Shown in pieces: positions 12,701 to 24,221 of a stretch of 64,000 nt of DNA (the stretch's first letter is position 1; each line of letters starts with the position of its first letter). A program made the position numbers and the translations under genes. This DNA comes from Allokutzneria sp. NRRL B-24872 (lineage in GTDB: Bacteria; Actinomycetota; Actinomycetes; Mycobacteriales; Pseudonocardiaceae), in contig NZ_MUMH01000086.1 in NCBI RefSeq assembly GCF_002155965.1, positions 19,767 to 83,766 on the forward strand. The letters are read 5' to 3'. A model generated the notes under the pieces. The model was not told the origin of the DNA. It did not search any database and saw only the letters and a program-made list of their open reading frames with translations.

Positions 12701-13892
12701 TGTGCGCCACCTGCTGCTGGTGAGCAGGCGCGGAGCGGACGCCCCCGGTGCCGTCGAGCTGGAGGCGGAGCTGACCGCGTGGGGAGCCGAGGTCACGTGG
12801 GCGGCCTGCGACGTCAGCGACGGCGACGCGGTGGCCGAGCTGCTGGCCGACAAGGCGCTCAGCGCGGTCGTGCACACCGCCGGTGTTCTCGACGACGGAG
12901 TGCTGGGGTCGCTGACCCCGGAACGCCTGGAAACCGTGCTGCGGCCCAAGGTCGACGCGGCGGTGTACCTGCACAAGAACACCAAGGAAATGGGGCTCTC
13001 CGCATTCGTGTTGTTCTCGTCCTTCGCGGGAATCGTGGGGAGCGCGGGACAGGCCAGTTACTCGGCGGCGAATTCGTTCCTCGATTCGTTCGCGCGCCGT
13101 CTCCGTTCCGAGGGATATCCCGCGACTTCGCTGGCGTGGGGCGTGTGGGAGCAGACCGGTGCGATGACCGAGGGCCTCGCGGACGCGGATCTCGCGCGAA
13201 TGGCCCGGAGTGGTGTGCTCCCGTTGGCGGTCGCGGACGCCCTGCGGCTGCTGGACGCGGCGCTCTCCAGTGACGAGGCGGTGCTCGCGCCGGTCCGGCT
13301 GGAGTCCTCGGCGCTGCGCGGGACGGTCGCCCCGGTGCTCCGCGGGCTGGCCAGGTCGGTGACCAGGCGCGCTGCCGCCGCGAAGGTCATCTCGCTGGCC
13401 GACCGGCTGGCGGGCGTGCGGGACGGGGAGCGGCGCAAGGTCGTCCTGGAGTTGGTGCTTGGTGAGGTCGCGGGCGTGCTCGGGCATTCCTCACCGCGCC
13501 GGATTCAGCCCTCGCAGGCTTTCCAGGACCTCGGATTCGACTCGCTGACCTCGGTGGAACTGCGGAACAGGCTGACCGCGGCGACCGGGCTGACGCTGCC
13601 CGCCACGCTGGTCTTCGACCACCCGAGCCCCGGCGTTCTCGCAGATCACGTGCTCGCGCAGGTCGGAGCCGGTACCGGGGTAGAGCTAGTGGAATCCCTA
13701 CTTGCTGATCTCGATCGGGTGGAACAAGAATTGATGTCGAAGGTTCCGGATGAGGCGAGGGAGCGAATCACTTCCCGGCTCAGGGCGGTTCTTTCGGCAG
13801 TCGACGCACATGGTGGTGCACGTGCTGATCTCGAATCAGCGACGGATGAGGAAGTCTTCGATCTGATCGGTAAGGAGTTCGGGATCTCCTGA
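1..13892 (+). CDS. Modular type I polyketide synthase, 5'-truncated: (KS)-AT-DH-KR-ACP, KS-AT-DH-KR-ACP, KS-AT-DH-KR-ACP, C-terminal docking
   Basis: This is a multimodular PKS whose start lies upstream of the window. The open frame already runs at base 3 and encodes [12 protein letters not shown], the C-terminal signature of a KS, so the GTG at 24 is internal and not the start. Three AT-DH-KR-ACP sets follow, two of them with a complete KS (active Cys codons at 4293 and 9204, each in DTACSSS). All three ATs carry GHSIGE and HAFH, the pattern of malonyl-CoA-specific domains. All three DHs keep HxxxGxxxxP and DxxxH. All KRs have a TGxxGxLGG nucleotide site and LDD, which marks B-type reduction. 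By family knowledge this machinery adds three malonate units, each taken to a trans double bond. The last 70 or so codons (about 13680-13889) form a helical C-terminal docking region ending in [10 protein letters not shown]. The stop is TGA at 13890-13892, and the next PKS starts 64 bp downstream. Confidence 0.97.
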   Translation, partial: ISGTNAHVIVEEGPASTEVPSSAGDAVVPWVLSGKTEAAVRAQAARLLSVVDGHHPADVGFSLASTRAGLDYRAAVVGETRAELIAGVRALAEGSGSVVRSGQGKVAFVFSGQGSQRLGMGSELFEAYPVFAAAFTEVVKYLAVDVKSPDLDQTGVAQPALFALEVALFRLLESWGVRPDVVAGHSIGEIAAAHVAGVLSLEDAAALVSARARLMQALPTGGAMVAVQASEDEVLPLLTPGVGIAAINGPQSVVISGDEIAVAEIASAFAEQGRKTSRLKVSHAFHSPLMEPMLAEFAAALSGLTFNEPELPIVSTLTGSVVERYSIGYWVQHVREAVRFADGVRTLHERGVTRFVEVGPGGVLSALVQGVLEDVVTVPTLRADRPEPHAVTTALGELYANGVRPEWTAVFPGARTVELPTYAFQRERFWLATNSAVGDMRAVGLQETGHALLGAVATLADNDGRVLSGSLSLDSHPWLADHTVGGVVVVPGTAIMELAITAADAVGCTTVDELALEAPLVLPRRGSVALQVLVGAEEADGRRSVSVHSRADEERPWVRNASGVLSIVDAVEGDLAEWPPAGESIDVSGFYERLADMGLDYGPAFRGLRAAWRTADAFYAEIEVPDPQGDFGLHPALFDAALHAVWLGAIEPDANGRGLLPFAWSGVRLSAAGATTLRVKVTRESADTVSLVLGDGVGEPVATVDGLTLRPFAAEGLREASTDSLYGVEWMPITVAPAADRPNWAVLSDSLHLAETLADAGISVVPYTDEGDHEVVLVACPAGTSSNTAERVRQSTARTLELLQWWLSEERSARLAIVTAAHDIAQAAVWGLVRSAQTENPDRVLLIDVDDAVESVLALPGVIASGEQQVAVREGEVRVPRLGRITPGAQPQEFGSGTVLVTGASGGLGGLIAKHLVTQHGVRRLLLVSRRGGEAPGAVTLAAELTARGADVTWAACDVGDREAVASLLTGHELSAVVHVAGVLDDGVIGSLTAERLTSVFRPKIDAALNLHELTSELSAFVMFSSVAGTLGTPGQGNYAAANSFLDALAELRREEGLPGTSLAWGLWEQESAMAGTLGQADITRIRRMGIAAIQEEEGLRLFDAALAAENAVVVPVRLDTSVFQGGATIPPLLRKVVRGVARRTAKAATVVSGLAGRLAGLSAEQRADAVLELVRAEVAAVLGHADAVSIGTENSFRDIGFDSLTSVELRNRLNAATGMRLPATLVFDHPSPGALARFLDADTAVSDKPVVVKAATDESIAIVGMACRYPGGVRSPEDLWRLVFSGRDAVSGFPEDRGWDVENLYDPDPEQWGKSYTREGGFLYDAADFDAGFFGISPREALAMDPQQRLLLETSWEAFERAGIDPVSLRGSQTGVFAGVMYHDYGGRVRTSPEGLEGYLINGSAGSVASGRVAYTFGLEGPAVTVDTACSSSLVALHLAAQALRNGECSMALVGGVTVMASPAVFVEFSRQRGLAADGRCKAFSEGADGTGWAEGAGMLLVERLSDAVRNGHEVLAVVRGSAVNQDGASNGLTAPNGPSQQRVIRQALASAGLDPSDVDAVEAHGTGTRLGDPIEAQALIATYGKDRAEPLWLGSLKSNIGHSQAAAGVGGVIKMVMALRNGVLPQTLHIEEPSSHVDWSAGDVQLLTEQVPWPSVNRPRRAGVSSFGVSGTNAHVILEQAAPVVSRAAAKAVGPVPWVISARDAEAVRESARQLLSFVDSADPADVGISLATTRSVMDHHAVVAGDLRGGLEALVSGSAPVSAAVSGKLGFLFSGQGSQRVGMGQELFDTYPVFAAAWTEAVKYLTVDVKSPDLDQTGNAQPALFALEVALFRLLESWGVRPDVVAGHSIGEIAAAHVAGVLSLEDAAVLVSARARLMQALPSGGAMVAVQASEDEVLPLLTEGVGIAAINGPTSVVLSGDEDAVQGVVAQFSDRKSSRLKVSHAFHSPLMEPMLAEFAAVLEGIEFRSPGIPIVSTLTGSVVERYSAGYWVQHVRDSVRFADGVRTMRSRGVTKFVEVGPGGVLSALVQGVLDDVAAIPLLRADRPEPEAIATAIGQAHAHGVRVDWSAFGGAKIDLPTYAFQRERFWLDAPQDRGDVREAGLGSADHPMLGAATITADSGGVLLTGRVSLRTHPWLADHVVNGVVVLPGTAFVELAVRAGEEVGCGTIEDLTLEVPLVLPENDGVALQVSVSTEENGRRDLALYSSVDGTTWVRHATGALTSQATQVDASFTVENAEVVDLEGFYDDFASRGLVYGPAFQGLRSVWRDGEDVFAEVEIDDQEDYAVHPALLDAALHALAAGGLVTLDDGPVLPFAWAGVTVHAGGASAVRVKLARAGADSVSLVAVDAAGDLVVSVESLTLRAVRVDQLRTRAESLYEPRWTPFAGSSTEDLAVETLDLSVLGSLETMPEVVVASCPTGEATASGIREVAGAVLAALQTWLTGEHTSRLVLVTRPGDLAHAAVHGLVRTAQSENPDRFVLVEAENTAEVLPVLPSLIAAGEPEAAVRDGEVFVQRLAKVDADAGTPDFGTGTVLLTGAGGALGGVIARHLVASHGVRELLLVSRRGVTAPGAAELAADLVEAGASVAWAACDVADRDALADVLAGHRLSAVVHTAGVLDDGVLGSLTPERVNAVLRPKMDAVLNLHELTEDLSAFVVFSSVSGIFGSAGQGAYAAANAFLDAFAQHRRAQGLAATSLAWGLWQQGNGMAERLDSVDMNRLKRMGLVALSAEEGLRLFDAAVGLDRAVVAPVRLSTEKHHDAVPAVLRGLLRATRRAAQAPKGSLGARLAGVPSAERDRVALELVRTEVAAVLGHTSTKAVQAGNAFQDLGFDSLTSVELRNRLNAATGLRLPATMVFDYPTPGALAGFLIQEVLGAAEEQVAVAVKSATDEPIAIVGMACRYPGGVRSPEDLWQLVFSGGDAISGFPEDRGWDVENLYDPDPDRSGKSYVREGGFLHGAADFDAGFFGISPREALAMDPQQRLLLETSWEAFERAGIDPVSLRGSQVGVFAGVMYHDYGSRVKVSPEGMDAYLGSGSAGSIASGRVAYTLGFEGPALTVDTACSSSLVALHLAAQALRTGECSMALVGGVTVMATPSTFIEFSRQRGLSVDGRCKAFAEAADGTGWSEGAGMLLVERLSDAQRNGHNILAVVRGTAINSDGASNGLTAPNGPSQQRVIRQALANAGLAPSDVDAVEAHGTGTRLGDPIEAQALIATYGKDRAEPLWLGSLKSNIGHSQAAAGVGGVIKMVMAMRNGVLPQTLHVDEPSSHVDWTAGSVRLLTSAVDWPSGTAPRRAGVSSFGISGTNAHVIVEDYASDAVSARVGRPGTGVPQDAVEQAPASAEASGGAVEGPVPWVLSAKDSTAVRAQARRLLSFVDGQDVVDVGRSLATTRATLEHRAVVTGTSASELIESLTALAEGTPSSAVSHAAPENPGKVAFVFSGQGSQRLGMGQELFEAYPVFAAAFTEVVEYLTVDVKSPDLDQTGIAQPALFALEVALFRLLESWGVRPDVVAGHSIGEIAAAHVAGVLSLKDAAALVSARARLMQALPAGGAMVAVQASEEEVLPLLTDGVGIAAVNGPSSVVLSGDEDAVLAVVAQFSDRKTSRLKVSHAFHSPLMEPMLEEFAAVLDGIEFHAPGIPIVSTLTGALVERYSVEYWVQHVRDSVRFADAVRTLHAEGVTTFVEVGPGGVLSALVQGVLDDVAAIPVLRADRPEPQAIIGALAEAHVRGVDVDWSTFFPGERTLDLPTYAFQYERYWLDADDGQPTGLGLETTEHPLLGATVALPGSGGIMLMGKVSLRTHPWLADHVVNGLAILPGTAFVELAVRAGDEVGCALVDDLTLEAPLVLSENGSVALQVWVGAEDANGRRELAVHSSAENGSWTRHATGFLSDKTAADAEVGLWPPRAETVDLSEFYDGLASSGLAYGPAFQGLRSVWRGDDAVYAEVEIAEHEDAYAVHPALLDSALHAIAAGGLMEVGAAPLLPFAWAGVSVRASGASSLRIKVIRLSEDSVKLVAADNAGGLVVAVESLTLRKAPAKQFQGSGEGVLLGLDWQPVNLPEGMPLDVRKYSGLASLTAETVMPDVVITACPDGGGAVQQAVADTLALAQWWLAEERSARLVVVGKEGDLAHAAAFGLLRSAQSENPDRIVIVEADDLDAVVDVAPALIEAGEHQTALRDGQILVPRLAKRTAAPLDEPDLSAGSVLVTGASGALGGLIARHLVSERGVRHLLLVSRRGADAPGAVELEAELTAWGAEVTWAACDVSDGDAVAELLADKALSAVVHTAGVLDDGVLGSLTPERLETVLRPKVDAAVYLHKNTKEMGLSAFVLFSSFAGIVGSAGQASYSAANSFLDSFARRLRSEGYPATSLAWGVWEQTGAMTEGLADADLARMARSGVLPLAVADALRLLDAALSSDEAVLAPVRLESSALRGTVAPVLRGLARSVTRRAAAAKVISLADRLAGVRDGERRKVVLELVLGEVAGVLGHSSPRRIQPSQAFQDLGFDSLTSVELRNRLTAATGLTLPATLVFDHPSPGVLADHVLAQVGAGTGVELVESLLADLDRVEQELMSKVPDEARERITSRLRAVLSAVDAHGGARADLESATDEEVFDLIGKEFGIS
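3777..8680 (+). other. PKS window module 2: KS-AT(malonyl)-DH-KR(B)-ACP
   Basis: The KS (about 3777-5045) has its Cys at 4293-4295 and the HGTGT His at 4698-4700. The AT (about 5316-6270) carries GHSIGE and HAFH. The DH (about 6330-7110) shows [10 protein letters not shown] and LLDAALH. The KR (from about 7605) has TGAGGALGG, then VLDDG and a YAAAN active-site stretch. The ACP (about 8420-8620) has [11 protein letters not shown]. The module should add a malonate unit and leave a trans double bond. Confidence 0.93.
4671..4862 (+). repeat. 192-bp near-identical KS block, copy 1 (module 2)
   Basis: This block lies in the C-terminal half of the module 2 KS, from [13 protein letters not shown] through GVIKMVMA. 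It matches 9582-9773 in module 3 at all but 3 of 192 positions, and the three differences I see are all silent. That is much closer than the corresponding segments of the other modules. Confidence 0.85.
9582..9773 (+). repeat. 192-bp near-identical KS block, copy 2 (module 3)
   Basis: Partner of 4671-4862. The stretch uses many T-ending codons (GCT, GGT, GTT, TTG) compared with the C/G-ending codons of neighbouring DH and KR regions. This fits recent duplication or gene conversion between modules 2 and 3. Confidence 0.85.
9961..10020 (+). repeat. Linker insertion, copy 1 (shared with 39781-39840)
   Basis: This is an in-frame stretch of about 20 codons between the KS end (HVIVED) and the normal KS-AT linker of module 3. 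It encodes [18 protein letters not shown]. It aligns without gaps to 39781-39840 in module 9 with 8 mismatches in 60 bases. The flanking linker sequence diverges, and no other module in the window has it. Confidence 0.85.
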
Positions 13893-13941
13893 TCTTCCTG
13901 GGATCGCTCCTTGCCGTGCACGGGTCGGTATCCGTAACGGC

Positions 13942-13947
13942 GAGGGG
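13942..13947 (+). promoter_or_regulatory. Ribosome binding site for the second PKS gene
   Basis: GAGGGG lies 9 bases before GTG 13957. An in-frame TTG at 13954 would also be possible, but the GTG gives the standard docking-helix start [13 protein letters not shown] with better spacing. The 64-bp gap (13893-13956) holds a 10-bp palindrome, CCGTGCACGG, at 13914-13923 but no terminator-like hairpin with a T run. Confidence 0.6.
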
Positions 13948-13956
13948 CGGTTCTTG

Positions 13957-16900
13957 GTGTCGAATGAGGAGAAGCTCCGGTACTTCCTGAAGCGGGTCAC
14001 CGCTGATCTCCAGGAGACCCGCGACCGCCTCCGCGAGTGCACCGAGCGGGCCGGGGAACCCATCGCGATCATCGGCATGAGCTGCCGCTACCCCGGCGGG
14101 GTTCGCTCGCCCGAGGACCTGTGGCGGCTGCTGGCCTCCGGCGGCGACGCGGTGTCGGCCTTCCCCGAGGACCGCGGCTGGGACCTCGACGCCCTCTACG
14201 ACCCCGATCCGGAACGCCGCGGCACCAGCTACTCCCGCTCCGGGGCTTTCCTGGAGGACCTGGCCGGTTTCGATGCCGGGCTGTTCGGGATCTCCCCGCG
14301 CGAGGCGTTGGCGATGGACCCGCAGCAGCGGTTGCTGTTGGAGTCCTCGTGGGAGGTCTTCGAGCGCGCGGGTATCGACCCGATGTCGTTGAAGGGCAGC
14401 CAGACCGGGGTTTTCGCCGGGGTCATGAACCACGAGTTCCTCGGCATGCTCCAGAACGCCGAGGAGGATCTTGAAGGCTACCTGGGCACCGGCACCTCCG
14501 GCAGCGTCGCATCCGGTCGCATCGCTTACGCCTTCGGGCTCGAAGGCCCTGCGGTCACCGTGGACACCGCGTGCTCGTCTTCCTTGGTAGCACTGCACTT
14601 GGCGGCTCAGGCCCTGCGCAACGGCGAGTGCTCGCTGGCGATCGCGGGCGGCGTCACCGCGATGGTCGGCTCCGCCACGTTCGTCGGCTTCAGCCGTCAG
14701 CGCGGCCTGGCTCCCGATGGTCGCTGCAAGGCCTTCGCTGAGGGTGCTGACGGCACCGGTTGGGGCGAGGGTGTCGGCCTGCTACTGGTGGAGCGCTTGT
14801 CCGATGCTCTGCGTAACGGGCACGAAGTCCTTGCTGTGGTGCGTGGTTCGGCCGTGAACCAGGACGGCGCGTCGAACGGTTTGACGGCGCCGAATGGTCC
14901 TTCGCAGCAGCGGGTGATTCGCCAGGCGTTGACCGCCGCTGGTCTCGAACCGTCCGATGTGGACGCTGTGGAGGCGCACGGCACGGGCACGCGCCTCGGT
15001 GATCCGATTGAGGCGCAAGCGCTTCTGGCCACGTACGGCCAGGGACGGTCGGAGCCGTTGTGGTTGGGGTCGATCAAGTCGAACATCGGCCACACGCAGG
15101 CCGCCGCCGGTGTCGCCGGTGTGATCAAGATGGTCATGGCGCTGCGCAACGGAGTGCTGCCGCAGACCTTGCACGTGGACGCACCGACTTCTCATGTGGA
15201 CTGGAACGCGGGCGCGGTGTCGCTGCTGACGTCGAACCAGGAGTGGGCGCCGGGGGAGTCACTGCGGCGCGCGGGCATTTCCTCTTTTGGTATCTCCGGC
15301 ACCAACGCGCACGTGATCGTGGAGGAAGCGCCCGCTGCTGAGGGCAAGCTGTCGGCTCCTGTGGAGGCGGTCGTGCCGTGGGTGCTCTCCGGCAAGACCG
15401 AGGCGGCGGTTCGCGAGCAGGCTTCCCGACTTCTGTCCTCTGTGGACGATGCGCAGGCCGTCGATGTCGCCTTCTCGCTGGCCACCACGCGGGCCGCGTT
15501 GGAGCACCGCGCCGCTGTCGTGGGCGACGACCGCGAGATTCTGCGCGCGGGCCTGGCTGCTCTGGCCGTTGGCGAGTCCGCTGCCGATGTCGTGCGCGGG
15601 CGAGCCGACCTTGGCGGCGAGGTCGCTTTTGTGTTCTCCGGCCAAGGCTCGCAGCGCGTGGGCATGGGGCAGGAGCTGTTTGAGACGTATCCGGCGTTCG
15701 CGGCTGCCTGGACGGAGGTCGTCGAGTACTTGACGGTGGACGTCAAGTCGCCTGATCTGGATCAGACGGGCAATGCTCAGCCTGCTTTGTTCGCCCTGGA
15801 GGTGGCGCTGTTCCGTCTGTTGGAGTCGTGGGGCGTTCGGCCTGATGTGGTCGCCGGGCACTCCATTGGCGAGATTGCGGCCGCACATGTGGCCGGAGTG
15901 TTGTCGCTGGAGGACGCGGCGACGCTCGTTGGTGCTCGCGCGCGGTTGATGCAAGCGCTCCCGGCTGGTGGGGCAATGGTGGCCTTGCAGGCTTCCGAGG
16001 AGGAAGTGCTGCCGCTGCTGACGAATGGTGTGGGGATTGCGGCGATCAACGGACCGTCGTCGGTCGTGTTGTCGGGTTCCGAAGAGGCTGTTCTGGGAGT
16101 TGTCGCGCAGTTCGAGGGACGCAAGTCCTCGCGGTTGAAGGTGTCGCACGCGTTCCACTCGCCGCTGATGGAGCCGATGCTGGCGGACTTCGCGCGCGCC
16201 ATCGAGGGGATCACCTTCCACGCGCCGGAGATCCCGATCGTCTCGACGCTCACCGGAGCGGAGATCGACAGCTACTCCGCCGACTACTGGGTGCGGCACG
16301 TGCGCGAAGCGGTGCGGTTCGCGGATGGAGTGCGGACGTTGCACGAACGCGGTGTCACGCGGTTCGTGGAGGTCGGGCCGGGCGGCGTGCTGAGCGCGAT
16401 GGTGCAGGGCGTCCTGGATGACACCGTGACCGTCCCGGTACTGCGTGCCGACCGGCCGGAACCGCAGGCGGTCGTCACCGCGCTCGCCCAGCTCCACGCT
16501 CACGGCGTCGACGTCGACTGGGCGGCGTTCCTGCCCGGAGGCAGCAAGGTCGACCTGCCCACCTACGCCTTCCAGCACGAGCGCTACTGGATCAACCCGG
16601 CGCCCGCGGGCAAGGGCGATGTGCGCGCGGCGGGCATGGGGATCGCCGAGCACCCGTTGCTGGGCGCCGCGGTGTCGATCGCCGGGGGCGACGAGTGGCT
16701 GCTGACCGGGCGGATCTCACTGCGCACCCACCCGTGGCTCGCGGACCATTCGGTACTGGGTTCCGTGCTGGTACCGGGTACCGCTTATGTGGAACTGGCT
16801 GTGCGCGCGGGGGACGAGGTCGGCTGCGACCTCCTGGACGAGCTGACGCTGGAGACACCGCTCGTGCTGCCGGAGCGCGAAGGCGTCGCCGTGCAGGTGT

Positions 16901-19900
16901 GGGTCGGCGCGGCGGACGGCTCCGGGCGACGCGAGGTCACGGTGCACTCTCGGCCCGAGGGCGAGGCCGAGCTGCCGTGGGTCCGGCACGCGGTCGGTTT
17001 CCTCGGCACGGCGGAGCCCGCCACCGAGGGACTGACCGTGTGGCCGCCGCAGGGCGAGGCCGTCGACCTGGACGACTTCTACGACGAGCTCGCCGGGCTC
17101 GGCCTCGGGTACGGGCCGGTGTTCCAGGGGCTGCGCTCGGTGTGGCGCGCACCCGGCGAGGTGTACGCCGAGGTGGAACTGTCCACGGCGGACAACTCCG
17201 AGTTCCTGCTGCACCCGGCGCTGTTCGACTCCGTGCTGCACGCGATCGGCGCGGGCGGGCTGATCACCGCTGACGGGCCGCTGCTGCCGTTCACCTGGTC
17301 CGGGGTGAGCCTGCGCGCGGCCGGGGCCTCGACGCTGCGCGTGCGCCTGACCCCTGCCGGGACCGACGCGGTGTCGATCACGGTCGCTGACGGTCGCGGC
17401 GAGCTGGTCGCCTCGGTGGACTCACTCGCGTTGCGCGCGGTCTCACGGGAGCAGCTGCGGGCGCGCCGTGAGCTGTACGTGCTCGACTGGGTTTCTGTTG
17501 GGACTCCGTCCGCCGTGGAATCGCGATCCGTCGAGGCGTTCCGCGACACCGAGTCCCTGACGGTCACCGAGGCGGACATCGTGGTGCTGGCCTGTCCGGA
17601 CGGCACAGCCGCCGATGCGGCCGAGTGCGTGCGCGAGGTCGCCACGGACGTGCTCCAAGCCGTGCGGTGGTGGCTGGACCAGGACTCCGCCGCGACGTTC
17701 GTACTGGCCACGCGCCCCGAAGACCTAGCGCACGCCACGGCGGCTGGCCTGGTGCGGTCGGCGCAGGCGGAGCACCCGGGACGCTTCGTGCTGGTCGAGG
17801 CCGAGGACTTCGCCGAAGCCGTCGAGCTGGCTCCGGCCGTTGTCGCCACCGGTGAGCCCCGCGTCGCAGTGCGCGAAGGCCAGCTCCTCGCGCCGCGCCT
17901 CACGGCGAAGGCCGAGAGCGAGGAGTTCGTGCGGGAACTCGGTACCGTGCTCGTGACCGGTGCGTCGGGGGCGCTGGGCGCGCTCGTCGCGCGGCACCTG
18001 GTCGCCGAGCGCGGTGTCCGCGAGTTGCTGCTGGTCAGCCGGAGAGGCGCGGACGCGCCTGGCGCGATCGAGCTGGACGCGGAGCTGACGGCGTGGGGCG
18101 CGAACGTCACGTGGGCGGCCTGCGACGTGGCCGACCGCGAGGCACTGGCCGAAGTCCTCACCGCGACGCCGGTCGACTCGATCGTGCACACCGCCGGCCT
18201 GCTGGACGACTGCCTGCTCGAAGCGCTGACGCCGGAGCGGCTGGAGTCCGTGCTGAGGCCCAAGGTCGACGGCGTGCTCAACCTGCACGAGCTCGCGGGG
18301 GACCTCACCGCGTTCGTGATCTTCTCCTCCGTCGCCGGGATCTTCGGCAACCCCGGACAGGCGAACTACAGCGCCGCCAACGCTTTCGAGGACGCCTTCG
18401 CGCAGTACCGCGCATCGCTCGGCCTGCCTGCCACTTCGCTCGCGTGGGGGCTGTGGGAGTCCGCCGAGTCCCTGGGCGACGCGGACCGGGCACGCATGGC
18501 GCGAGGTGGCGTGCTTCCACTGTCCACTGAGGACGGTATGCGGCTCTTCGACACCGCCTTGGGGCTCGACGACGCGGTGCTGGTTCCCGTCCGGCTCAAC
18601 ACCTCCGCGCTCAGCGGTGACGTTCCGGCAGTGCTGCGCGGGCTCGTGCGCGGTTCGACGCGCCGTGTGGCCCAGGCGGCGGGCTCGCTCGTCGAGCGCC
18701 TGGCCGCGCTCGCTCCGACGGATCGCGAGCAGGCCGTGCTGGACCTTCTGCGCGCCGAGGTAGCCTCGGTGCTCGGGCATGCCTCGCCACAGGGAATCGA
18801 AGCGCACCAAGCCTTCCAGGACCTCGGGTTCGACTCGCTGACCGCCGTCGAGCTGCGCAACCGGCTCACTGCCGCGACCGGTCTGCGGCTCCCGGCGACG
18901 CTGGTCTTCGATCACCCGACGCCCGCCGTGCTGGCCCGTCACATCAGTGCTGAGCTTGTCGGCGCGACCCCGACCACGACGCGAGTCACGACCGCGCGGG
19001 CCACAGACGAACCGATCGCGATCGTGGGCATGGCGTGCCGGTACCCGGGCGGTGTGCGGTCGCCGGAGGACTTGTGGCAGCTGGTGTTCTCCGGCACCGA
19101 CGCGATCTCGCGGTTCCCGAGCAATCGCGGTTGGGACGTGGAGAACCTGTACGACCCCGACCCGGAGCGTTCGGGCAAGTCCTACGTCCGCGACGGTGGT
19201 TTTCTGCACGAGGCGGCTGACTTCGACGCCGGGTTCTTCGGGATCTCCCCGCGCGAGGCCCTGGCGATGGACCCGCAGCAGCGACTGTTGCTGGAGACCT
19301 CGTGGGAAGCCTTCGAACGCGCGGGCATCAACCCGAACTCGTTGCGCGGCAGCCAAACCGGCGTGTTCACCGGCCTCATGTACCACGACTACGCACAGGG
19401 GCTCCAAGAGCTGCCCCAGGGCATCGAGGGCCTGCTCACCACCGGTAGCTCCGGCAGCGTCGCCTCCGGTCGGATCGCCTACTCCTTCGGTCTCGAAGGC
19501 CCGGCGGTCACAGTGGACACCGCGTGCTCGTCATCGTTGGTGACGCTGCACCTCGCGGTTCAGGCGCTGCGCAACGGCGAGTGCGACATGGCGCTCGCGG
19601 GCGGTGTCACCGTGATGGCCAGCCCGGCGGTGTTCGTCGAGTTCAGCCGTCAGCGCGGGCTCTCAACGGACGGGCGCTGCAAGGCGTTCGCGGAGGCGGC
19701 CGACGGCACGGGCTGGTCCGAGGGCGTGGGCATGATCCTGGTCGAACGCCTGTCCGACGCGAAGCGCAACGGCCACAACATCCTCGCCGTGGTACAGGGT
19801 TCGGCGGTAAACCAGGACGGCGCGTCGAACGGCTTGACCGCGCCGAACGGCCCTTCGCAGCAGCGCGTGATCCGCCAGGCACTGGCCAATGCCGGGCTCG

Positions 19901-22900
19901 CGCCGTCCGATGTGGACGCCGTGGAAGCGCACGGCACGGGCACCAAGCTCGGCGATCCCATTGAGGCGCAGGCGGTTCTGGCGACCTACGGGCAGGACCG
20001 CGACCGTCCACTGTGGCTCGGCTCGCTGAAGTCCAACATCGGGCACTCGCAGGCCGCCGCCGGTGTCGGTGGCGTGATCAAGATGGTCATGGCGATGCGC
20101 AACGGGGTGCTGCCCAAGACGCTGCACGTGGATGAGCCGTCCTCGCACGTGGACTGGACGGCAGGGGCGGTCGAACTGCTCACCGAGGGCCAGGAGTGGC
20201 CGGAGCGCCGGGGCACGCGGCGCGCGGGCATCTCCTCGTTCGGGGTCTCGGGCACCAACGCGCACGTGATCATCGAGCAGGCGCCGGAGAACCGGGCGGA
20301 GGTCGAGACCACGCCGGGCGAGGACGTCGTCTGGGTGGTGTCGGGAAAGTCCGATGCCGCAGTGAAGGCGCAGGCAAAGCTTCTGTCCACTGTGGACGCC
20401 TCATCGGCGGACATCGCGGTGTCGCTCGCTACGAGCCGAGTCGCGTTCGAGCACCGCGCCGCGATCGTTGGGGCGGATTCCGAGGAACTGCGCCGTGCGC
20501 TCGCGGCCTTCGCGGAGGGGAACGCGACGGCGGAGGTGGTGAGCGGGACGGCCGCCACCAGCCGGAAGATCGTCTTCGTGTTCCCGGGTCAGGGTTCGCA
20601 GTGGGTCGGCATGGCTGTCGCGCTGCTGGACTCCGAGCCGGTGTTCCGCGAGCGCGTGGAGGAGTGCGAGCGGGCACTGGAGCCGTTCGTGGACTGGTCG
20701 CTGACCGAGGTCCTGCGTGGTGACGCCGGGGACCTGCTGGAGCGCATCGACGTGATCCAGCCTGTGCTGTGGGCCGTGATGGTGTCGCTGGCGGAGCTGT
20801 GGCGGTCCTTCGGCGTCGAGCCTGCTGCGGTGATCGGCCACTCGCAGGGCGAGATCGCCGCCGCGGCGGTCTCCGGGGCGCTGTCCCTTTCGGACGCCGC
20901 GCGCGTGGTTGCGTTGCGCAGCAAGGCAGTTACGGCGATCACGGGAATCGGCGGCATCGTCTCCGTCCCCCTCTCCGCGAGCGCGGCGGAGGAGCTGATC
21001 GCGCCGTGGTCGGCCAAGATCTGCGTCGCTGTCGTCAACGGCCCCTCCAGCGTGGGTGTCGCCGGGGACAACGACGCGTTGGTCGAACTGCTCGCGCACT
21101 GCGCCGAGAACGGTATCCAGGCCCGGAAGGTGGCGGTGGACTACGCGCCGCACTCCCCGCACATCGACCGCATCGAGGAGGCCGGGCGGCACAGCTTCAC
21201 CGAGGTCAACCCGCTCCAGGGCACGGCGCGCTTCTACTCCGCGGTCACCGGCCAGCAGGTCGAGACCACCGAGCTGGGGCCGGAGTACTGGTACGCCAAC
21301 CTCCGCGAGCCCGTGCTGTTCCACAACGCCATCGAGTCCGCGATCGCTGACGGGCACGACCTGTTCATCGAGGTCAGCCCGCACCCGGTGCTCATGGGCA
21401 GCGTTCAGGACACCATCGAGGACCGTGGCGCTCCCGCCGTCGCGGCGTCCACCCTGCGCCGCGGCGAAGGCAGCCGCCGCCAGTTCCTCCGCGCGGTGGC
21501 GCAGGCCTTCGCGCACGGCGCGGCGGTGGACTGGAACTCGGTCCTGCCCGCCGGGAACGTGATCGGCCTGCCGACCTACGCCTTCCAGCACGAGCGCTAC
21601 TGGCTGGAGTCCCAGGCCCGGGCCGGGGACGTGCGCGCTGCGGGACTCGGTACCGCCGGGCACCCGATGCTCGGCGCGGCGGTGGACCTGCCGGACTCGG
21701 GCGGGCGCCTGCTGACGGGGCGGCTGTCGCTGCGCACGCACCCGTGGCTGGCTGAGCACGCGGTCTTCGGCGCGGTTCTGGTACCCGGTACCGGATTCGT
21801 CGAGCTGGCCACGACCGCCGCTGACCAGGTCGGATGCGGCCTGGTGGAGGAGCTGACCCTCGAAGCGCCGCTGATCATGCCCGAGGACGCCGGTGTGGCC
21901 GTGCAGGTGTGGGTCGGCCCGGAGGACGAGGCCGGTCGGCGCGCGCTGTCGGTGCACTCCCGTGTCGACGGCGACGAGGGACCGTGGACCCGGCACGCCA
22001 CCGGCGCGGTGTCGAACGGGACCGTGCAGGGGGATGCCGACCTCACCGACTGGCCGCCGCTGAACGCCGAGCGGATCGATCTCGACGGCTTCTACGACCG
22101 CCTCGCCGACATCGGCCTGAGCTACGGGCCGCTGTTCCAGGGCCTGCGCGCGGCGTGGCGGGGCAGCGACGGCGTCTACGCCGAGCTGGCGCTGAGCGAG
22201 GAATCGGACGCTGAGTCCTACGGCGTGCACCCGGCGCTGCTGGACTCGGCTCTGCACGCGCTGGGCGTGGGCGGTCTGGTGCAGGACACCGATGGGCCGC
22301 TGCTGCCCTTCGTGTGGGCTCGCGTCGCTACGCACGCCACCGGAGCTTCCACGCTGCGCGTGAAGCTGTCTTCGGTCGGTGGCGACGCGGTGTCCCTCGC
22401 CATCGCTGATGAAACGGGCGCTCCGGTCGCTTCGGTGGAGTCGTTGACGCTGCGAGCCGTTTCGCAGGCGCAGCTCCGGCAGCGCTCGGAGGATTCGCTT
22501 TACGAGGTCGCGTGGACACCGATCGCTCAGCCGTCCGCCGTGAACGATGAGTCCGATGTCATCGTGGTTCCCGTCGCGGGGAGCGATGACGCCGCGCACG
22601 TTCACGAGGTCGTCACGTCGGTGTTGGCCGAGGTCCAGGAGTGGCTGGCCGCTGATCACCCGCGCAAGCTCGTGGTGGTCACGAGTACCACGAGGGACCT
22701 GGCACACGCGGCGGTGTGGGGGCTGCTCCGTTCGGCGCAGTCGGAGAACCCGGACCGGATCGTCCTGCTGGATCTCGATTCCGACGCGGACGTCGACCCA
22801 CTCGTGCCCACGGTGCTGGCCTTGGCGGAACCGCAGGTGTCGGTGCGCGACGGGTCCCTACTGGTACCGAGACTCGCGCGGGTCGCTGTCGCGGAGGACG

Positions 22901-24195
22901 CGGCCGAGCTGAGCTTCGGCGACGGAACGGTTCTGCTGACGGGCGCGTCTGGTGCCCTTGGTGCGCTGCTCGCGCGCCACCTGGTCACCGAGCACGGTGT
23001 GCGTTCCCTGCTGCTGATGAGCCGTCGCGGCGCCGACGCCCCGGGAGCTGTGGAACTGAGTACCGAGCTGGTGGAACTCGGTGCCGAGGTGACGTGGGCG
23101 GCCTGTGACGTCGCTGACCGGGGCGCCCTCGCCGATGCGCTGGCGAGGACCCCGGTCAGCGCGGTCGTGCACACCGCGGGCGTGCTCGACGACGGCGTGC
23201 TCGGATCGCTGACCCCGGAGCGGGTGCGCGCGGTACTGCGTCCCAAGGTGGACGCGGTGCTGAACTTGCACGACCTGGCCGGAGACGTGCCCCTCGTGCT
23301 GTTCTCCTCGCTCGCGGGCACCTTCGGCACGCCGGGCCAGGCCGCCTACGCCGCCGCCAACCACTTCCTCGACGCCTTCGCGGGCCACCGCCGCGCACTG
23401 GGTCTGCCAACGACCTCGCTGCCGTGGGGCCTGTGGGAGCAGACCAGCGCGATGACCGGCGACATGGACAACGCCGACCGGAAGCGCCTGGCGCGCGGGG
23501 GAGTCCTCCCACTGTCCACTGAGGACGGAATCCGGCTGTTCGACGCCGCCCTCGGCCTCGACCGCCCGGTGGTCGTGCCGGTGCGCCTGGACCTCGCGGC
23601 GATGCGGCTCCAGGACGGGCCGGTCCCGCCGCTGCTGCGCGGACTGGTCGAGACCAGGACCCGCAGGGCCGCGCGTGGGAGCACGGAGTCCCTGGCGCGG
23701 CGCATCTCCGGGCTCGCTGAGGAGGAGCGCGAGAAGGCCGTGCTCGACGTCATCCGCGCCGAGGTCGCGGCGGTGCTCGGCCACGACTCGGCCCGCGCCG
23801 TCCAGCCCGACCAGGCCTTCGACGACATGGGCTTCGACTCGCTGACCGCCGTGGAGCTGCGCAACCGGCTGGCCACCGCCACCGGGCTGCGGCTGCCCGC
23901 CACGCTGGTCTTCGACCACCCGACGCCGACCGCGCTGGCCCGCCAAGTGCTCAAGGACCTGCCCGGCGGCTCCGGCGAGGACCTGTTCGCCGAGATCGAC
24001 CGGCTCGGCGCGGCACTGGCCGCCGCCGAGGCCGACGAGGTCACCCGCATCAAGATCACCATGCGCCTGCAGTCGCTGCTGACCCGCTGGAACGGCACCG
24101 AGTCCGAGCCGGAACCGGGTACCGACCGGGACTTCGCCGGGGCCAGCGACGACGAACTCTACGACCTGCTCGACGACGAGCTCGGCATTTCCTGA
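13957..24195 (+). CDS. Two-module type I polyketide synthase: docking-KS-AT-DH-KR-ACP, KS-AT-DH-KR-ACP-docking
   Basis: This 3412-residue PKS extends the chain by two units. Residues 1-33 are an N-terminal coiled-coil docking segment ([13 protein letters not shown]), and the KS begins near residue 34. The first module has KS Cys 206, AT Ser 636 in GHSIGE with HAFH (malonyl), DH His 931, an LDD-type KR and an ACP. The second has an AT of the GHSQGE class (Ser 2296). Its second specificity box reads YAPH (2396-2399) instead of the common methylmalonyl YASH. It also has DH His 2601, an LDD-type KR and an ACP with [11 protein letters not shown]. The C-terminus (about 3340-3412) is a helical docking region ending in [10 protein letters not shown]. 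It should take the chain from the upstream PKS and pass it to the one-module PKS 26 bp downstream. Both modules should leave double bonds, and the second should also leave an alkyl branch. The extender of the second module is the least certain assignment. Confidence 0.97.
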   Translation: MSNEEKLRYFLKRVTADLQETRDRLRECTERAGEPIAIIGMSCRYPGGVRSPEDLWRLLASGGDAVSAFPEDRGWDLDALYDPDPERRGTSYSRSGAFLEDLAGFDAGLFGISPREALAMDPQQRLLLESSWEVFERAGIDPMSLKGSQTGVFAGVMNHEFLGMLQNAEEDLEGYLGTGTSGSVASGRIAYAFGLEGPAVTVDTACSSSLVALHLAAQALRNGECSLAIAGGVTAMVGSATFVGFSRQRGLAPDGRCKAFAEGADGTGWGEGVGLLLVERLSDALRNGHEVLAVVRGSAVNQDGASNGLTAPNGPSQQRVIRQALTAAGLEPSDVDAVEAHGTGTRLGDPIEAQALLATYGQGRSEPLWLGSIKSNIGHTQAAAGVAGVIKMVMALRNGVLPQTLHVDAPTSHVDWNAGAVSLLTSNQEWAPGESLRRAGISSFGISGTNAHVIVEEAPAAEGKLSAPVEAVVPWVLSGKTEAAVREQASRLLSSVDDAQAVDVAFSLATTRAALEHRAAVVGDDREILRAGLAALAVGESAADVVRGRADLGGEVAFVFSGQGSQRVGMGQELFETYPAFAAAWTEVVEYLTVDVKSPDLDQTGNAQPALFALEVALFRLLESWGVRPDVVAGHSIGEIAAAHVAGVLSLEDAATLVGARARLMQALPAGGAMVALQASEEEVLPLLTNGVGIAAINGPSSVVLSGSEEAVLGVVAQFEGRKSSRLKVSHAFHSPLMEPMLADFARAIEGITFHAPEIPIVSTLTGAEIDSYSADYWVRHVREAVRFADGVRTLHERGVTRFVEVGPGGVLSAMVQGVLDDTVTVPVLRADRPEPQAVVTALAQLHAHGVDVDWAAFLPGGSKVDLPTYAFQHERYWINPAPAGKGDVRAAGMGIAEHPLLGAAVSIAGGDEWLLTGRISLRTHPWLADHSVLGSVLVPGTAYVELAVRAGDEVGCDLLDELTLETPLVLPEREGVAVQVWVGAADGSGRREVTVHSRPEGEAELPWVRHAVGFLGTAEPATEGLTVWPPQGEAVDLDDFYDELAGLGLGYGPVFQGLRSVWRAPGEVYAEVELSTADNSEFLLHPALFDSVLHAIGAGGLITADGPLLPFTWSGVSLRAAGASTLRVRLTPAGTDAVSITVADGRGELVASVDSLALRAVSREQLRARRELYVLDWVSVGTPSAVESRSVEAFRDTESLTVTEADIVVLACPDGTAADAAECVREVATDVLQAVRWWLDQDSAATFVLATRPEDLAHATAAGLVRSAQAEHPGRFVLVEAEDFAEAVELAPAVVATGEPRVAVREGQLLAPRLTAKAESEEFVRELGTVLVTGASGALGALVARHLVAERGVRELLLVSRRGADAPGAIELDAELTAWGANVTWAACDVADREALAEVLTATPVDSIVHTAGLLDDCLLEALTPERLESVLRPKVDGVLNLHELAGDLTAFVIFSSVAGIFGNPGQANYSAANAFEDAFAQYRASLGLPATSLAWGLWESAESLGDADRARMARGGVLPLSTEDGMRLFDTALGLDDAVLVPVRLNTSALSGDVPAVLRGLVRGSTRRVAQAAGSLVERLAALAPTDREQAVLDLLRAEVASVLGHASPQGIEAHQAFQDLGFDSLTAVELRNRLTAATGLRLPATLVFDHPTPAVLARHISAELVGATPTTTRVTTARATDEPIAIVGMACRYPGGVRSPEDLWQLVFSGTDAISRFPSNRGWDVENLYDPDPERSGKSYVRDGGFLHEAADFDAGFFGISPREALAMDPQQRLLLETSWEAFERAGINPNSLRGSQTGVFTGLMYHDYAQGLQELPQGIEGLLTTGSSGSVASGRIAYSFGLEGPAVTVDTACSSSLVTLHLAVQALRNGECDMALAGGVTVMASPAVFVEFSRQRGLSTDGRCKAFAEAADGTGWSEGVGMILVERLSDAKRNGHNILAVVQGSAVNQDGASNGLTAPNGPSQQRVIRQALANAGLAPSDVDAVEAHGTGTKLGDPIEAQAVLATYGQDRDRPLWLGSLKSNIGHSQAAAGVGGVIKMVMAMRNGVLPKTLHVDEPSSHVDWTAGAVELLTEGQEWPERRGTRRAGISSFGVSGTNAHVIIEQAPENRAEVETTPGEDVVWVVSGKSDAAVKAQAKLLSTVDASSADIAVSLATSRVAFEHRAAIVGADSEELRRALAAFAEGNATAEVVSGTAATSRKIVFVFPGQGSQWVGMAVALLDSEPVFRERVEECERALEPFVDWSLTEVLRGDAGDLLERIDVIQPVLWAVMVSLAELWRSFGVEPAAVIGHSQGEIAAAAVSGALSLSDAARVVALRSKAVTAITGIGGIVSVPLSASAAEELIAPWSAKICVAVVNGPSSVGVAGDNDALVELLAHCAENGIQARKVAVDYAPHSPHIDRIEEAGRHSFTEVNPLQGTARFYSAVTGQQVETTELGPEYWYANLREPVLFHNAIESAIADGHDLFIEVSPHPVLMGSVQDTIEDRGAPAVAASTLRRGEGSRRQFLRAVAQAFAHGAAVDWNSVLPAGNVIGLPTYAFQHERYWLESQARAGDVRAAGLGTAGHPMLGAAVDLPDSGGRLLTGRLSLRTHPWLAEHAVFGAVLVPGTGFVELATTAADQVGCGLVEELTLEAPLIMPEDAGVAVQVWVGPEDEAGRRALSVHSRVDGDEGPWTRHATGAVSNGTVQGDADLTDWPPLNAERIDLDGFYDRLADIGLSYGPLFQGLRAAWRGSDGVYAELALSEESDAESYGVHPALLDSALHALGVGGLVQDTDGPLLPFVWARVATHATGASTLRVKLSSVGGDAVSLAIADETGAPVASVESLTLRAVSQAQLRQRSEDSLYEVAWTPIAQPSAVNDESDVIVVPVAGSDDAAHVHEVVTSVLAEVQEWLAADHPRKLVVVTSTTRDLAHAAVWGLLRSAQSENPDRIVLLDLDSDADVDPLVPTVLALAEPQVSVRDGSLLVPRLARVAVAEDAAELSFGDGTVLLTGASGALGALLARHLVTEHGVRSLLLMSRRGADAPGAVELSTELVELGAEVTWAACDVADRGALADALARTPVSAVVHTAGVLDDGVLGSLTPERVRAVLRPKVDAVLNLHDLAGDVPLVLFSSLAGTFGTPGQAAYAAANHFLDAFAGHRRALGLPTTSLPWGLWEQTSAMTGDMDNADRKRLARGGVLPLSTEDGIRLFDAALGLDRPVVVPVRLDLAAMRLQDGPVPPLLRGLVETRTRRAARGSTESLARRISGLAEEEREKAVLDVIRAEVAAVLGHDSARAVQPDQAFDDMGFDSLTAVELRNRLATATGLRLPATLVFDHPTPTALARQVLKDLPGGSGEDLFAEIDRLGAALAAAEADEVTRIKITMRLQSLLTRWNGTESEPEPGTDRDFAGASDDELYDLLDDELGIS
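14056..18990 (+). other. PKS window module 4: KS-AT(malonyl)-DH-KR(B)-ACP
   Basis: The KS Cys is at 14572-14574. The AT (about 15624-16590) has GHSIGE with Ser at 15862-15864 and HAFH. The DH (about 16640-17440) has [10 protein letters not shown] (His 16747-16749) and LFDSVLH. The KR (from 17941) has TGASGALGA. Its LDD is followed by CLLEAL where most others have GVLGSL. The ACP is at about 18745-18950. Predicted to add a malonate-derived trans double bond. Confidence 0.92.
19009..23960 (+). other. PKS window module 5: KS-AT(methylmalonyl-like, YAPH)-DH-KR(B)-ACP
   Basis: The KS has [16 protein letters not shown], with Thr in place of the usual Ala after the Cys loop. The AT (about 20569-21610) opens with FPGQGSQW and has GHSQGE (Ser 20842-20844), typical of branched extenders. 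Its second box is YAPH at 21142-21153. The DH (about 21655-22480) shows [10 protein letters not shown] and LLDSALH. The KR (from about 22924) has VLDDG, and the ACP is at about 23740-23950. A methyl-branched double bond is expected, but another branched extender cannot be excluded. Confidence 0.85.
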
Positions 24196-24204
24196 CCGCG
24201 CGGC

Positions 24205-24212
24205 CGAAGGAG
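24205..24212 (+). promoter_or_regulatory. Ribosome binding site for the one-module PKS gene
   Basis: GAAGGAG lies about 10 bases before ATG 24222, inside a 26-bp intergenic gap. This supports that ATG as the start and suggests close translational spacing with the gene before it. Confidence 0.65.
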
Positions 24213-24221
24213 CGGACCCAG

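Larger units (their letters stand above)
8688..13680 (+). other. PKS window module 3: KS-AT(malonyl)-DH-KR(B)-ACP
   Basis: The KS Cys is at 9204-9206. The KS-to-AT linker carries an extra segment, [17 protein letters not shown] (about 9969-10020), that is otherwise seen only in module 9. The AT (about 10326-11290) is GHSIGE/HAFH type. The DH (about 11337-12110) has [10 protein letters not shown] and LLDSALH. The KR (from about 12630) has TGASGALGG and VLDDG. The ACP has [11 protein letters not shown] near 13533. Expected product is a third malonate-derived CH=CH unit. Confidence 0.93.

Noticed and set aside
13893..13956. Promoter or terminator between the first two PKS genes
   Set aside because: I see no convincing -35/-10 pair and no hairpin with a T run. 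There is only a 10-bp palindrome (13914-13923) and a ribosome site.
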